Positions 7,522-17,896 are shown, numbered from the stretch's first letter. The stretch: DNA of 64,000 nucleotides from DAIOEK01 sp964648485 (GCA_964648485.1 CAZYOF010000003.1:124001-188000), one strand, 5' to 3'. Numbers and translations are program-made. Notes: generated by a model from the letters alone, not told the origin.

Positions 7522-10077
7522 TTAAATTACTCTAACGGTAGATCCTTGCAGAGTTTTCTCCACCTCAATCCGTTTGGGGAAAGCTTCTTTCAGCTCTTCG
7601 AGATGGGTAATTACCAATACCCGCGAAAAATCGTCTTTTACCAGGTTGATGGCTTCGATCAGTCGCTGCCGACCGGTGGCATCCTGACTGCCAAAACCTT
7701 CATCGATGACAAGTGTCTGCAGACGAGCGCCAGCCCGTTTTGCAAGCACCTTGGATAACGCCATTCTTATGGCAAAATTGACTCTGAATGCTTCTCCTCC
7801 TGAAAACAGCTCATAATCACGCAAACCATTGGGGTCGCTGATTAAGATATCCAGTGTCTCTTTTCTTTCATCACGGGTGCGCATTTCGCGGCGCGTCTGA
7901 AATCGGATATTCATTGCCCCGCCAGAGAGGCGGTCCAGGATTTCGTTAGCTTCATTTTCAATCTCGGGTAGTGCCTGCTCAATCAATAAGGCAGGGACGC
8001 CATCCTTACCGAATGCTTTTTCAAGTTTCTTGTAATAGGATATTTGTAAAGCTACATCTTCCCTTTCCTGGTTGTATTCTTTAACCCTTTTTTTGATTGC
8101 TGGAATAACATCCACTTTCTGACGGGCAGCACCCAGTTCACGGTTTTTCTCGCTTTCCTGTTCCATCAATAATGCCAGTTGTTCTTCTGACTGCCTGATG
8201 TCCGGAAGCTGTTCGACAGCTTCTTGATATAATTTGGCAGATTTTTCCACATTATCAGCCAGATTTTTGTTTTCCATCTCCTGATCCTGAATTTGCCTGG
8301 ATAGGTCATCAATCTCGCGCGTCAGCGTTTCCATTTTTGCCCGAGCGGATTCCAGCTTTTGATATTCTTCTGCACTGGTTCGTAGGGCAGATTCTTCCTG
8401 CCGAATCTGATTATGCTTTTGCGGGTCGTACCCAAGTTTTGTTAGCTTCTCTTCCAGGCTGGATAGTTCACTCCTGGCATCTACTGCAAATTGGTCATTT
8501 TCCAAAGCTCTGGTAATTTCATCCAGTCTGGCAGAACCCCTTGTATGCCATTCCTGCGTGAGTGGCTCATTCTGTTGGATCCAGTTCTGTGCCTGGTCTA
8601 ATTGGCGCTGGATGGTGCCGATTTCCTTCTCGAGGATTGTCATTTGATCTAAACGGATTTTTATTTGATCCAGATCCCTTTCTAAACTCTGGATACTAGA
8701 AAGGTTATCCCGGTATTGATCCCCTAATCTTTTCCCTTCAAGGGTTATCTCGTTTATCAGTTCATTACGGTGGTCTGTACTCAGGTCTTGTCCACATAGC
8801 GGGCAGTTGGCATCATGGACCTGTTCCAGATTCTTGCGCCGTTCATCCATTTCATTCATTGCTGCTTTTAAAACAGCATTACCCGATTTAAGGTCATTAA
8901 TGCTATTGCGAATCTCTTCCTGATCCGCGAGTAGCGTTTCCTTTTCCTGAATTGATTTTTGTTTTTCTTCCAGCTGCGCAGAAAGACCCTTAAGCTCAGT
9001 TTTTCTTTCTGGCAACTGATTCAGTGCCATCTGTATTTGTGATTGTTGAAGTAACAGGTTCTTCCGTTCCTGTTCAAGCTCGCCTCGCGTCTTCTCAATG
9101 GTCAACCGCGGTGTAGCCATATCTTTCTCAAGGGAAGAAGCCTTTAATGATTGTTCATTCAAATGATCTAATTCTTCACGTATATTTTGCCATTTTTGGT
9201 GATTGTGTCTGATTTCATCTGCCTTATCCAGAATCCCCCGGAATGCATCCTGTTCTGATATTCGAGTATTTAATTTAAGACGGTTGTCTTCAATTTTCCG
9301 GATGGCTGTAGCCAGCTGCGCTTGCAGGATATCCAAAGTCTCTTTCTGATTTTTGGTTGTTTCCTCCAGCCGGTGGAACTGATTAACCTTTGTTTCCTGC
9401 TCTACCCTGGATTTTTGAATAATCTGAACACTATCTTCCAGCTCCTTCAATCGTTCCTTGCGTGGTCCTTCTTCATCAAGCTCCAGTTGCATCTCTGAAA
9501 TAGCTCCATCGATTTCATTGATTCTACGGTCGAGCAATTTCCGCCGGGATGCAGCCCGTTCTTTGTAGCTCTCCCAGATATCTAATCCGAGAATGCTGCT
9601 CAGAATACGCTTCCGGTTGGTGGGATTTTGGGTGGCGAACTGGTCCGCTTTACCCTGCAGGAAGAAGGATGCGTTGATAAATGTTTCGTAATCCATTCGT
9701 AAAACCTGCTGGATGACTTTATCTGTATCCCTGATTCCACGCTCCCCTAATGGTTTCCACTGCGAGCTATCGTTTTCCCAAACAAAAAAGTAAACTGTAC
9801 CGCCTTTGCTTCGGTGTTTCTCTCGCTGAATCCGATAGTGAGTCTCTTCATAAATGAAATCCAAAACAACCTGGCAGGATTCTTCATTTCCATGAATAAT
9901 GGCATCGTCAGTTCGGCGGGCTTTGTTAAACAATGCCCAGGTAATAGCATCCAGTAAGGTGGATTTTCCCGCGCCATTTTCCCCTGAAATACATGCCAGA
10001 TTAACCCCAGAAAAATCAATCTCAACAGACGACCGATAAGAGAGGAAGTTGCGTAATTCCAGGCGAACAGGAATCAT
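7522..10077 (-). CDS. sbcC: Exonuclease SbcC (Rad50-like ATPase)
   Basis: 851 residues with Rad50/SbcC architecture. The N-terminal ATPase lobe carries Walker A GENGAGKST (32-40). Long coiled coils flank a CPLC zinc hook at residues 425-428. The C-terminal lobe carries the signature region (LFSGGEAFRVNFAIRMALS) and Walker B in TLVIDEGFGSQD. With SbcD it forms the nuclease that opens hairpins and processes double-strand ends. Its start overlaps the sbcD stop by 4 bp (ATGA), which supports coupled synthesis of the complex. It is somewhat shorter than E. coli SbcC, mostly in the coiled coil. Confidence 0.95.
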   Translation of the reverse strand: MIPVRLELRNFLSYRSSVEIDFSGVNLACISGENGAGKSTLLDAITWALFNKARRTDDAIIHGNEESCQVVLDFIYEETHYRIQREKHRSKGGTVYFFVWENDSSQWKPLGERGIRDTDKVIQQVLRMDYETFINASFFLQGKADQFATQNPTNRKRILSSILGLDIWESYKERAASRRKLLDRRINEIDGAISEMQLELDEEGPRKERLKELEDSVQIIQKSRVEQETKVNQFHRLEETTKNQKETLDILQAQLATAIRKIEDNRLKLNTRISEQDAFRGILDKADEIRHNHQKWQNIREELDHLNEQSLKASSLEKDMATPRLTIEKTRGELEQERKNLLLQQSQIQMALNQLPERKTELKGLSAQLEEKQKSIQEKETLLADQEEIRNSINDLKSGNAVLKAAMNEMDERRKNLEQVHDANCPLCGQDLSTDHRNELINEITLEGKRLGDQYRDNLSSIQSLERDLDQIKIRLDQMTILEKEIGTIQRQLDQAQNWIQQNEPLTQEWHTRGSARLDEITRALENDQFAVDARSELSSLEEKLTKLGYDPQKHNQIRQEESALRTSAEEYQKLESARAKMETLTREIDDLSRQIQDQEMENKNLADNVEKSAKLYQEAVEQLPDIRQSEEQLALLMEQESEKNRELGAARQKVDVIPAIKKRVKEYNQEREDVALQISYYKKLEKAFGKDGVPALLIEQALPEIENEANEILDRLSGGAMNIRFQTRREMRTRDERKETLDILISDPNGLRDYELFSGGEAFRVNFAIRMALSKVLAKRAGARLQTLVIDEGFGSQDATGRQRLIEAINLVKDDFSRVLVITHLEELKEAFPKRIEVEKTLQGSTVRVI

Positions 10078-11345
10078 GCTTCCACCTCGCCTTCAGCGCC
10101 GATTTCGCCAGTTACAGTTTCGCTGATGATCTCATTCACCAATTTTTGCAGTTTTTCCATATCTGCAGGAGCCGTATGTTCACTCTCCCAATAGAGTTTT
10201 GTTAATTCCACCGGGCTGAGAGAACTAATTGGAAGGCTGCTGTCAAGCCTGACGCGATCCTCACTGGATGGACGTCTCACGAAATGAAATTCAAATGCGT
10301 CCCTGGCAAATTCCCGCACAGATGCCTCATCGAGCATTGCTTCCCAATCACGCGGATACTCCACAGTCAGGCGGGCAATTGCTCCTGCAAGTTTCTCACG
10401 GGCAGGAAGTTGGGCAATCATTTGGTCGGTGATGCCTTCCGATTTTTCCAGGACAACCCGGCGGTCATAGAAAGGTCTGACTTTGCTTAACTCTTTCCAT
10501 TCAATTTCCGTTTTCCCCCGATTGATGTGTGCCAGTACAAAATATTTTTTATCTGCAGCTTCTCCAAAATCGACCCGTTCAATTGACCCGGGATATATCA
10601 CCGGAGGGTGGTTATTTTGATTGAGGTTCTGGTGTTTATGGATATGCCCCAGTGCGGTGTAATCTATTCGTGAATCACGGACCAATGAACCCGGTAGGGT
10701 AAAATCTTGTCCGAGCATCACGAGTCGTTCCCCGCCGTAGGTTGCACCCTCAACCGAAGCATGCGCGGTCAACACGACCGGCAGGCTTGGATCCAGAACT
10801 TGCAGCCATTGTTGAACCATCTGGGTATATGTTTCCTGAAGGTGCTCCAGAGGATCCTTGCCTGGTTCCGCCTCGGTGTTCAATATACCCGCAGCCACTG
10901 TCTGGCGGTTAATCCACGGCAGAGCTATCACCTGTAGTTGTAAACCCTCAAGATCATCTGGCGTCAGCAGGCAGGGTCTGGAGATTAACCGGATATGTGG
11001 TACTTCGAGCGTGTCATACTCCTGGATAGAGAGAGCACGTCCGATGGCAGGAGAGACATCATGATTGCCTATCAACAACAAAGTGGGGATGCCTGCTTTA
11101 GAAAGGCGCATCATCCGTTTGCCCCATTCACGTTGATAGGTAGGTGCCGGGGTGCGGTTCTTGTAGGCATCTCCGGCAAAAATCACCAGGTCTACTTTTT
11201 CTTCAATGGCGCAATCTACAATTGAATCCAGTGATTTGAGAAAATCAAGAACACGCGCTGGCAGACCACTATCCGGATCATGCCTGCCGAAATTGACCAT
11301 GTCAATATGCGCGTCAGCAAAGTGGAGGATTTTTATGCTTTTCAT
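10074..11345 (-). CDS. sbcD: Exonuclease SbcD (Mre11-like metallophosphoesterase)
   Basis: 423 residues. The calcineurin-like phosphoesterase motifs are complete: HFADAHIDM near the N-terminus, FAGDAYKNR, LLIGNHD, LTAHASVEG and ALGHIHKHQ. These bind two metals for nuclease activity. The start is placed at the ATG at 11345, just before the first motif and 10 nt after the proC stop. A longer in-frame extension to 11462 lies inside proC and has no family resemblance, so I reject it. The order proC-sbcD-sbcC suggests one operon. Confidence 0.93.
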   Translation of the reverse strand: MKSIKILHFADAHIDMVNFGRHDPDSGLPARVLDFLKSLDSIVDCAIEEKVDLVIFAGDAYKNRTPAPTYQREWGKRMMRLSKAGIPTLLLIGNHDVSPAIGRALSIQEYDTLEVPHIRLISRPCLLTPDDLEGLQLQVIALPWINRQTVAAGILNTEAEPGKDPLEHLQETYTQMVQQWLQVLDPSLPVVLTAHASVEGATYGGERLVMLGQDFTLPGSLVRDSRIDYTALGHIHKHQNLNQNNHPPVIYPGSIERVDFGEAADKKYFVLAHINRGKTEIEWKELSKVRPFYDRRVVLEKSEGITDQMIAQLPAREKLAGAIARLTVEYPRDWEAMLDEASVREFARDAFEFHFVRRPSSEDRVRLDSSLPISSLSPVELTKLYWESEHTAPADMEKLQKLVNEIISETVTGEIGAEGEVEA

Positions 11346-11355
11346 TACCCCTGAT

Positions 11356-12195
11356 TTAATCTGGTTGGATGGTGTGGTTGATCTCTGCGCCCAGCTCTTT
11401 TGACCGTTGATATGCCGCCCAGATCGCCCGTGATAAGGCGGTTCGGAAGCCGGCTTTTTCAAGATAATACAATGCTTCAGCGGATGTGCCGCCGGGAGAG
11501 GTTACCTGGTTGCGCATTGCCGCCGGATGATCGCGGATACTTTCATAAAATTTAACTGATCCCCGCAAGGTGCCCAATACGAGTTCTTCAGAGATTCTGC
11601 GGGGGAAACCCATATGCACGCCTGCATCCACCAGTGCTTCCATAAAAAGAAAAACATAAGCCGGACCGGTACCAGACAGAGCAGTTGCCATATCCAGATA
11701 ATACTCTTCTTCCACATACAGTTCGGTACCCAGAAAACTGAGCGTTTGACGTGCAATTTCTTTCTGCTCGGCTGTAACTTCAGGAGAGTTTGTCCAGACA
11801 GAAATCCCTTCACCGATTCTGGCAGGAGTGTTGGGCATCACTCGGATAATAGCTGTATGTTTGAGCGAGTCGGCGATCCGCTGCATGGGAACACCCGCAA
11901 TAATGGAGATAATGAGCGCTTTAGGAGGAATGCAACCATCCAGGTTTTTGAGCACAGTTGAAATTTTCTGCGGTTTTACCGCGAGGATGATCACATCAGC
12001 CTGGCTGGCGGATGCCCGGTTGTCTTTGCTCACCTGAATACCGTATTTTTCCTGGAGTGCTGTACGGCGTTCTTCGCGTGGACCGCAGGCAATAATTTGA
12101 GCCGGGTCGATTTCCCCTTTGGTAACCAATCCTGATATGATGGCTTCCCCCATTACCCCGTAACCGATAATTGCAAATTTCTGTTGCTTAAACAT
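11356..12195 (-). CDS. proC: Pyrroline-5-carboxylate reductase
   Basis: 279 residues. It reduces 1-pyrroline-5-carboxylate to proline with NAD(P)H. The Rossmann motif GYGVMGEAI is near the N-terminus. Family features further along include VILAVKPQ, ISIIAGVP, RVMPNTPARIGEG, and the C-terminal signature ALSGTGPAY with QVTSPGGTSAEAL. The ATG at 12195 follows TTGGGAGT at 8 nt; a TTG at 12210 is the alternative start. It heads the minus-strand operon with sbcD and sbcC; the pairing is not functionally obvious. Confidence 0.95.
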   Translation of the reverse strand: MFKQQKFAIIGYGVMGEAIISGLVTKGEIDPAQIIACGPREERRTALQEKYGIQVSKDNRASASQADVIILAVKPQKISTVLKNLDGCIPPKALIISIIAGVPMQRIADSLKHTAIIRVMPNTPARIGEGISVWTNSPEVTAEQKEIARQTLSFLGTELYVEEEYYLDMATALSGTGPAYVFLFMEALVDAGVHMGFPRRISEELVLGTLRGSVKFYESIRDHPAAMRNQVTSPGGTSAEALYYLEKAGFRTALSRAIWAAYQRSKELGAEINHTIQPD

Positions 12196-12315
12196 GGCTG
12201 TTACTCCCAATCAAGATGGGTTAACTATACAACAAAACTCCATTGAAGGGAGAGTAATCACGAATATTTACATAAAGCCTGCCCTGGATTGGGGACAGTC
12301 TTTATTTTTTATAAA

Positions 12316-12504
12316 TTAATTTTCGGGGAAATTCAGCTTGTCGGCACCGGGCAACTTACCAATTAGCTCTTCAGGGTGGTGAATCAATACAGGTATATGT
12401 TGCGGGCAGATAAAGTAATCGTCATTACCAAATTGCAACCTTACCAATGGGATTTCATATTTGCTACGCTGGCATACCAGACATTTGGATTCGGGTTCAG
12501 ACAT
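12316..12504 (-). CDS. Small putative zinc-binding protein
   Basis: 62 residues. The cysteine/histidine pattern CLVC near residues 8-11 and CPQH near residue 33 could bind one zinc. The C-terminal half is HPEELIGKLPGAD-like and polar. I do not recognise a named family. The start at 12504 is chosen because GGAG precedes it at 8 nt; in-frame starts at 12516 and 12510 crowd the SD. It lies 120 bp upstream of proC on the same strand. Confidence 0.6.
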   Translation of the reverse strand: MSEPESKCLVCQRSKYEIPLVRLQFGNDDYFICPQHIPVLIHHPEELIGKLPGADKLNFPEN

Positions 12505-12558
12505 AATCATCTCCAATTAGGATAATATTAGTCCAATTATAACCTGATTCCAAAACAA

Positions 12559-14028
12559 TCATGATTTCTCAGGAATAATTCTTCCATCCGGCAGGATAGC
12601 ACCTGTGATTGCACTGGCGGAGAGTAGTTGTTTTTGTGAGATGCGTGCTCCAACCAGGCGGACACGGGTCAGATTGGCACCTGTCAGGTCGCAATCATCC
12701 AATTTGGCTCCCTCCAGATCGGCATCCGCCAGATTTGCATTTTGAAGTACAGCCCCATTTAACTCAGCCCCGAATAAATTGGCGCCGGTCAAATTGGTAT
12801 TGATAAATTTTGCATGATGAAGTTTAGCCCAGCGTAAACCGGTTTTTATCATCTGGCAGTCATCCAGTACCGCATCTGTAAGGTCTGCACTCCATAAATC
12901 TGCGCGGTCTAAAAGGGCACCTGCCAGGTTGGCACCGGTCAGTATGGCGTAACTCATCTTTGCGCCAACCAGGTACGCCTGTGAAAGATCGATCTCTGCA
13001 TGATTTTGACGGACACATCCGAAATTGATAAATTCCATCACCTGCCGCCATTTACTCGTAAATCGGGTGCCTTCATCATATTCAATCCCGGTCAGATTTA
13101 CAAAACTCAAGTCACATTCGCGCAAATCCAGACCATACAATATGGCTTTTTCCAGGTTGCAATACTCAAATATGGTCTGCTGAATACGGGCATTGCTGAA
13201 ATCAGCCCCGCTGCAGTCTGCATGGGCGAAGGTTGTACCAACCAGTTGGGTATGGTCGAGTCTTGCACCTCTGAGATTCGCATAGCTTAAATCAGAGCCA
13301 TCCAGATTGGCGTAAGAAAGAACTGCCTGTTCCAATTCGGCTTTAGAGAGATTTCGGTTGTTTCCCCCTTCATTTACCAGCTCCCATACCAGATGATATT
13401 TTGGATCCAATTGAGTGGAATCATCCAGATGGGTGTTATGAAAAATTACAGCTTCCATTTTTGTCATTGAAAAATCAGCACCGGTTATGTCTGCTTCACG
13501 CAAATCTGCTCCGGTCAGATCTGAACCGCCAAAATCGGTTTTAACCAATCGGGCATTCTGTAAGTTGGCATGGTTAAGATCTGCCTGGATGAGTGCAGCG
13601 CCTTCCAGATCTGCTCCAACCAACGAGACACCTCCCAACCTGGTTGTTTCCATATAATTTCCACGCAGGATGGCATATTCCAGGTTTGCCCCGCTCAGAT
13701 TGGCTCCAAACATGCCATTCCCCATCCTCATATCTGCACCGGTTAGAATCGCTCCACTTAAATCTGCCCCCTGCATGGCGCAATCCTGCATCACTGCGCG
13801 TGTCAGGTTCGCCTGCTGTAATTTGGTGCCTATCAAATTTGCACCGGTCAGGTCCGATCCGGTAAAATCTGCTTTTTGTACATTGGCTTTCCCGAGAAAT
13901 GCACCGCGTAGGTTCGCCTGGGCAAAATTGGATCCCATCAGGTTCATACCGACGAAATTGACGTCATGCAGATCCTGCCCCTGAAACCTTGCTCCGGGCA
14001 TAATCTCAGACGGATCGATTTCACGCAT
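12559..14028 (-). CDS. Pentapeptide repeat protein
   Basis: 489 residues made almost entirely of A(D/N)Lxx repeats, which fold as a right-handed quadrilateral beta-helix. Two inserts of about 30 residues, at roughly 200-228 and 316-346, share a pattern: an acidic residue, T, (K/P)KW/Y, V-E, N-x-G, then N and a return to repeats. This splits the helix into three blocks. Comparable inserts occur in cyanobacterial pentapeptide proteins. There is no signal peptide, so it is probably cytoplasmic. Functions in the family range from gyrase mimicry to scaffolding, and none is indicated here. AGGAG precedes the ATG; the gene follows a small membrane-protein gene at 9 bp. Confidence 0.9.
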   Translation of the reverse strand: MREIDPSEIMPGARFQGQDLHDVNFVGMNLMGSNFAQANLRGAFLGKANVQKADFTGSDLTGANLIGTKLQQANLTRAVMQDCAMQGADLSGAILTGADMRMGNGMFGANLSGANLEYAILRGNYMETTRLGGVSLVGADLEGAALIQADLNHANLQNARLVKTDFGGSDLTGADLREADITGADFSMTKMEAVIFHNTHLDDSTQLDPKYHLVWELVNEGGNNRNLSKAELEQAVLSYANLDGSDLSYANLRGARLDHTQLVGTTFAHADCSGADFSNARIQQTIFEYCNLEKAILYGLDLRECDLSFVNLTGIEYDEGTRFTSKWRQVMEFINFGCVRQNHAEIDLSQAYLVGAKMSYAILTGANLAGALLDRADLWSADLTDAVLDDCQMIKTGLRWAKLHHAKFINTNLTGANLFGAELNGAVLQNANLADADLEGAKLDDCDLTGANLTRVRLVGARISQKQLLSASAITGAILPDGRIIPEKS

Positions 14029-14037
14029 ATTACACTC

Positions 14038-14391
14038 CTATAAAACCGGATAAAGGGGTATCAGTAATAAAACACCAAAAATAATCTCAATTGCCAGGCT
14101 GATCCAATTGGTTCTTTCAAACGAGTTATGTACCATCATCGCCGCAAAACGGGCTGCGGCGATTGCGAGATAGGCTATCCCGAGCATCTGATACGCGATT
14201 GGATGGCTTAATATCCACGGTGCTGCTCCCAATGCGATAAAGAGGGCACCGATCCCGGATTGCATTTCAACTATTCCCCGCGGTGATTTCATCTGTAATC
14301 CGGTGAAATCCGCCATAATTTGTGGACGTAGGATAGCGAGTATCCCGGTCGCGATGGTTAGTATCTGGATAATGGTATGGATGATTTGCAT
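14038..14391 (-). CDS. Four-helix membrane protein, DUF4345-like
   Basis: About 117 residues with four predicted transmembrane segments. The GIVEMQSGIGALFIALG and AYQMLGIAYLAIAAARF stretches resemble small DUF4345-type membrane proteins; the family call is tentative. The AGGAG site is 8 nt from the ATG at 14391 and only 2 nt from the ATG at 14397, so the shorter form is preferred. It sits between the CPBP protease gene and the pentapeptide gene with 9-10 bp gaps, which indicates one operon. Confidence 0.65.
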   Translation of the reverse strand: MQIIHTIIQILTIATGILAILRPQIMADFTGLQMKSPRGIVEMQSGIGALFIALGAAPWILSHPIAYQMLGIAYLAIAAARFAAMMVHNSFERTNWISLAIEIIFGVLLLIPLYPVL

Positions 14392-14406
14392 GTCCATTAC
14401 TCCTGT

Positions 14407-15369
14407 TTATTCAGGGATTACCATAATATTTTCAGTTGTTGTAGAAGTATCGGTGTTGTTTTCCTTCCGAATTAGAAGCAGGATAAAGACTGCCATAATT
14501 AAAAAACCTGCCCCGCCAATGATACCTGTCGGCATGGGACCCAATAATGTGCTTGGATTGCCCTTTGCAAATAAGATAGCAATACCCGCCATGCCATTCA
14601 AGCTGGCGTGTCCGATGACAGCCGGCCATACAGAGCCACCTTCCAATGCGATCCATGAAAGTAAAATTCCCACGGTCATGCAAAACCAGGTCATCGCTAG
14701 AATGCCAGTCCAGGGAACACCAGTATATTCAAGACCGTAGTTATGCCCCATTGCAATCACAGGTGCATGCCAGACACCCCAAATGACACCCAGTTTGATC
14801 ATCGCTTTTATTTTCCCAGCAGGCAGTAACTTTTGTAATAAGTATGCCCTCCAGCCAAATTCTTCACCAAAGGTAAAGAAGCTATTGATCAATGGACTGA
14901 TCAAGAGTGCCTGCACAAAATTTATGATGACGATACTTTGCACGGGTAGATTCACAGGGGAGTTTTCAGGCATCATCTGTGTGAGCGTGGTTAACTCCAG
15001 GTCAAAATACCTGGGGTAGATCAGAAAGAATACCAAACCTCCCAATAGCGTAAGGAAAGGTGGAAGGACCCATCCCATTATCCAATATTTCCATCCCTGT
15101 TTTAAGTAAGGACGTATGTATGCATTACCCCACCCTTCTCTGGTGATAACTCGGGTAAGTACATTCGCGATTGCCGGGGCAAACATATATACAGTGGCGA
15201 TGAGGACAAAAGCCAGCGTGATCCCGGATCCCGGAATTATCTCAGGGCTTGCTGCCAATCCACCGTTAAAAAAAATATACATGGCAGTGATCCAGGCTAT
15301 GCCAAAGGCAAATGCCAGAAAAATAAATATCCGCTTCAAATCCATATTTGATTTCATATTAGTTTCCAT
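14407..15369 (-). CDS. CPBP family intramembrane glutamic endopeptidase (CAAX/ABI type)
   Basis: 320 residues with about eight transmembrane segments. The family motifs are present: EEFGWRAYLLQKL (the EExxxR motif, mid-protein), GVWHAPV (H of motif 2) and a later GHASLNG. CPBP proteases cleave within membranes and are linked to prenyl-protein processing, bacteriocin immunity and sigma-factor control; no partner is visible here. It is the first gene of the unit with the DUF4345-like and pentapeptide genes. Confidence 0.85.
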   Translation of the reverse strand: METNMKSNMDLKRIFIFLAFAFGIAWITAMYIFFNGGLAASPEIIPGSGITLAFVLIATVYMFAPAIANVLTRVITREGWGNAYIRPYLKQGWKYWIMGWVLPPFLTLLGGLVFFLIYPRYFDLELTTLTQMMPENSPVNLPVQSIVIINFVQALLISPLINSFFTFGEEFGWRAYLLQKLLPAGKIKAMIKLGVIWGVWHAPVIAMGHNYGLEYTGVPWTGILAMTWFCMTVGILLSWIALEGGSVWPAVIGHASLNGMAGIAILFAKGNPSTLLGPMPTGIIGGAGFLIMAVFILLLIRKENNTDTSTTTENIMVIPE

Positions 15370-15469
15370 CCACGAATCTTGACTTTGTATATAGTATATA
15401 CCGGGGTGATTTGAAAAGCAGTCATGTTATTCACTCTGGTATGTGTTTTACCGTTGGAGAGAGGATAAA

Positions 15470-17896
15470 TCATTGATTTTCCGGCTCATTACCGGCGCTG
15501 ACTACTTGATCGCGACCGCCCCGCTTGGCTTGATATAACGCCTGATCTGCCGCAGCCAGTAGATCCTGACTGGTATGTCCATGTTTCGGTGCGGATGCTA
15601 TACCTATGGAGAGAGTGTACCCACCAAGTGTTTGTGTGCCAAAGGGAATGCTCAATTTCCGAAACTGGTCGGCAATTTTCTCTGCCCGGCGGACGGCGGT
15701 CTCAAGTGAAGTATCAGGCATTACCAGTACAAATTCATCCCCCCCATACCGGCATGGCAGGTCAGATGCGCGAACAGACTGTTTGATCAGGCTCCCCAGA
15801 GATCTCAGAACAGAATCGCCTGCTGCATGTCCGTAAATATCGTTGATTTCTTTAAGATGATCCAGATCCATCATGATAATTGAAAGCGATTGACCGCTGC
15901 GTTCCTGCCGGTACAACTCTCTGGTGAGGGATTCATCCAAATAAAGACGGTTATATAAACCGGTCAATGCATCGTGGATAGCTTGCTGGCGTAATCCATG
16001 CCTTAATTGAATGTTGGTGAAAGCAAGATTTAATTGCTCGGTTACCGTATTCGCCAGTTGTCGGATCCTCTCAGGTATTTCTTGTTTATCTCCCTGGATA
16101 GACAGGCATCCCGCCGGTTGTTTCTCAATCAAAATCGGAAGGCAGTATCCGCTTTTTTGTGGGTGTTCTTCCATATGCTTACAACGTAAACCCGTTTCGC
16201 TGGCTGATTGATAGTAGGGTTTTCCCGTCCGGACTGCCCAGCAATCATCGATAGTGTAACTTCTTTGTCTTGTACCTTCTCTTCCCCAGCCAAACCGAAC
16301 GGTCAAAGCACCGGTTGTTGGTTGTACACCCATCAGGGAACCTGAGTATGAAGCGAATAACTGCCTTAGAAACTGGGCAGAAAGTTTGAAGGCTTCGTCT
16401 AACTCCTGGCTGAATTGAAGCATGGTAAGCATTTCTGAAATCAGGGAAATCTCCTGGTAGTTACGTTCCAGTTCTGCAACCCGAATGGATAGGGCTCGCT
16501 GGGTTTCAGAAAGTGCCTGTTCAGCCTTTTTTAACGCGGTAATGTTCCTGCCTATCGTACCAAATGCCTGTAACCTGCCATTTTCATCCAAAATGGCATA
16601 GGATAAAAACGAAACAAACACGGGTCCAGATCTTGTTGAAAATGTTACTTCAAAAATTTGCGGTTTTAGTGTTTCTTTTACATTTTTATTTACAGAATTG
16701 ATCGCTCTCGCCAAATCTCCAGGCAGGTGTGCACCGGGCAGGCTGCCGACAACGATGTTTTCATTGATTTCATACAGGCTGGGCGCATTAAAAAACAGGA
16801 TCCTGCCGGTCGGGTCTTGCATGAAAATCATATCTTCTGCGTTATCCACCAGCATTCTTAAGCGGGCTTCACTTTCACGCAGCGATTCTTCAACCTTTCT
16901 CTGGTGAGTAGTATCCACAACGGTCACCAATACCCTTGACCAGTCATGTTCATGCCCCGGTAAGACATTCCAGTACAGGGTAACATTCAAGTTTTCGCCG
17001 GATGCTCCCAAGATTTTTAGATTTTCTACCCGGTGGAACAATTTATTCTGGTGGATGGCTTCCACTTCTTCCAGGTATTTTTCTCGGTTTTCTTCCACCC
17101 GGCTCAGCCTTAACCTGCCGGTTATTAGATCTTTCGTGGCATGGTTCCACATACGCAGGGTAGTATCATTCACATCAAGAACTGCAATGAATGACATCAA
17201 CCTGGTCAAATTTTGCGGGTTGTTTTCAAAAAAATGGCGCAAATCTCCAATAGACTGAAACCGCTTCTTACGTAAATAACCTTTTACTTTACTAAAATCC
17301 TCAACCCAGATGGCAAGAGGGGATTGGTGATACAGGGTTTCATATTTTGAAAGTGTCTGCAAAGAATCCCGTTCATGATTGGCATACGAAGCAACTGCCG
17401 CCAGATTTTTTGCAAGTATTTTGGATTGATTTAGATGTTCCTCTTGCCAGATCCTCTCTTTCTTGTTCCAGAAGGCGATAAGATAACCGTCTTTGTTTTC
17501 TCCATTGGTTCGATAAAGAAGCAGAGATTTCATCCCGGGTGGGAAAATTGCATTTGAAGACTTTTGGCCTGAGGGCGGCTGATCAATTAACGATTCAATT
17601 AGGGTGGGTTGAGAAGCTGATGATATATGCTGCAGCAACCACGTATTGAGCCTGGTGGGCTTAGTTTTTGGCAACAGTCTTGATCGAGAGTTTTTCAAAC
17701 GTCCAAATTCTCTGATTAAGCTATTATTGCTCACTCCATATTGGATCAGGGTTAATTTATCCGCGTTCATCTGTGCAAGACACTCATCCATCGCCCATTC
17801 AATCAACCCTGCATAATCGCGATTTTCAAATGCGGATAGCCTGTTTACTACTTCCGCCGTAAATTGTAAAAGGGAGGAATTCTCTTTGCCATCCAT
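15470..17896 (-). CDS. Diguanylate cyclase with GAF, PAS, GAF and GGDEF domains
   Basis: 808 residues, no transmembrane segment, so a cytoplasmic sensor. The layout is a GAF-like N-terminus (about 15-180), a variable middle, a PAS domain (about 342-455), a second GAF domain (about 475-625, with DDCWAVRTGKPYY and RCKHMEEHP features) and a C-terminal GGDEF domain from about 640. GGDEF is intact at 718-722. The inhibitory RxxD site (RASD, 709-712) sits five residues before it. It should make cyclic di-GMP and be product-inhibited. AGAGAGG precedes the ATG at 8 nt. It is a single-gene unit, and no EAL partner is in view. Confidence 0.92.
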   Translation of the reverse strand: MDGKENSSLLQFTAEVVNRLSAFENRDYAGLIEWAMDECLAQMNADKLTLIQYGVSNNSLIREFGRLKNSRSRLLPKTKPTRLNTWLLQHISSASQPTLIESLIDQPPSGQKSSNAIFPPGMKSLLLYRTNGENKDGYLIAFWNKKERIWQEEHLNQSKILAKNLAAVASYANHERDSLQTLSKYETLYHQSPLAIWVEDFSKVKGYLRKKRFQSIGDLRHFFENNPQNLTRLMSFIAVLDVNDTTLRMWNHATKDLITGRLRLSRVEENREKYLEEVEAIHQNKLFHRVENLKILGASGENLNVTLYWNVLPGHEHDWSRVLVTVVDTTHQRKVEESLRESEARLRMLVDNAEDMIFMQDPTGRILFFNAPSLYEINENIVVGSLPGAHLPGDLARAINSVNKNVKETLKPQIFEVTFSTRSGPVFVSFLSYAILDENGRLQAFGTIGRNITALKKAEQALSETQRALSIRVAELERNYQEISLISEMLTMLQFSQELDEAFKLSAQFLRQLFASYSGSLMGVQPTTGALTVRFGWGREGTRQRSYTIDDCWAVRTGKPYYQSASETGLRCKHMEEHPQKSGYCLPILIEKQPAGCLSIQGDKQEIPERIRQLANTVTEQLNLAFTNIQLRHGLRQQAIHDALTGLYNRLYLDESLTRELYRQERSGQSLSIIMMDLDHLKEINDIYGHAAGDSVLRSLGSLIKQSVRASDLPCRYGGDEFVLVMPDTSLETAVRRAEKIADQFRKLSIPFGTQTLGGYTLSIGIASAPKHGHTSQDLLAAADQALYQAKRGGRDQVVSAGNEPENQ

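Noticed and set aside
11346..11462. N-terminal extension of SbcD
   Set aside because: It lies inside proC, has no phosphoesterase features, and an ATG right before the first metal motif follows the proC stop.
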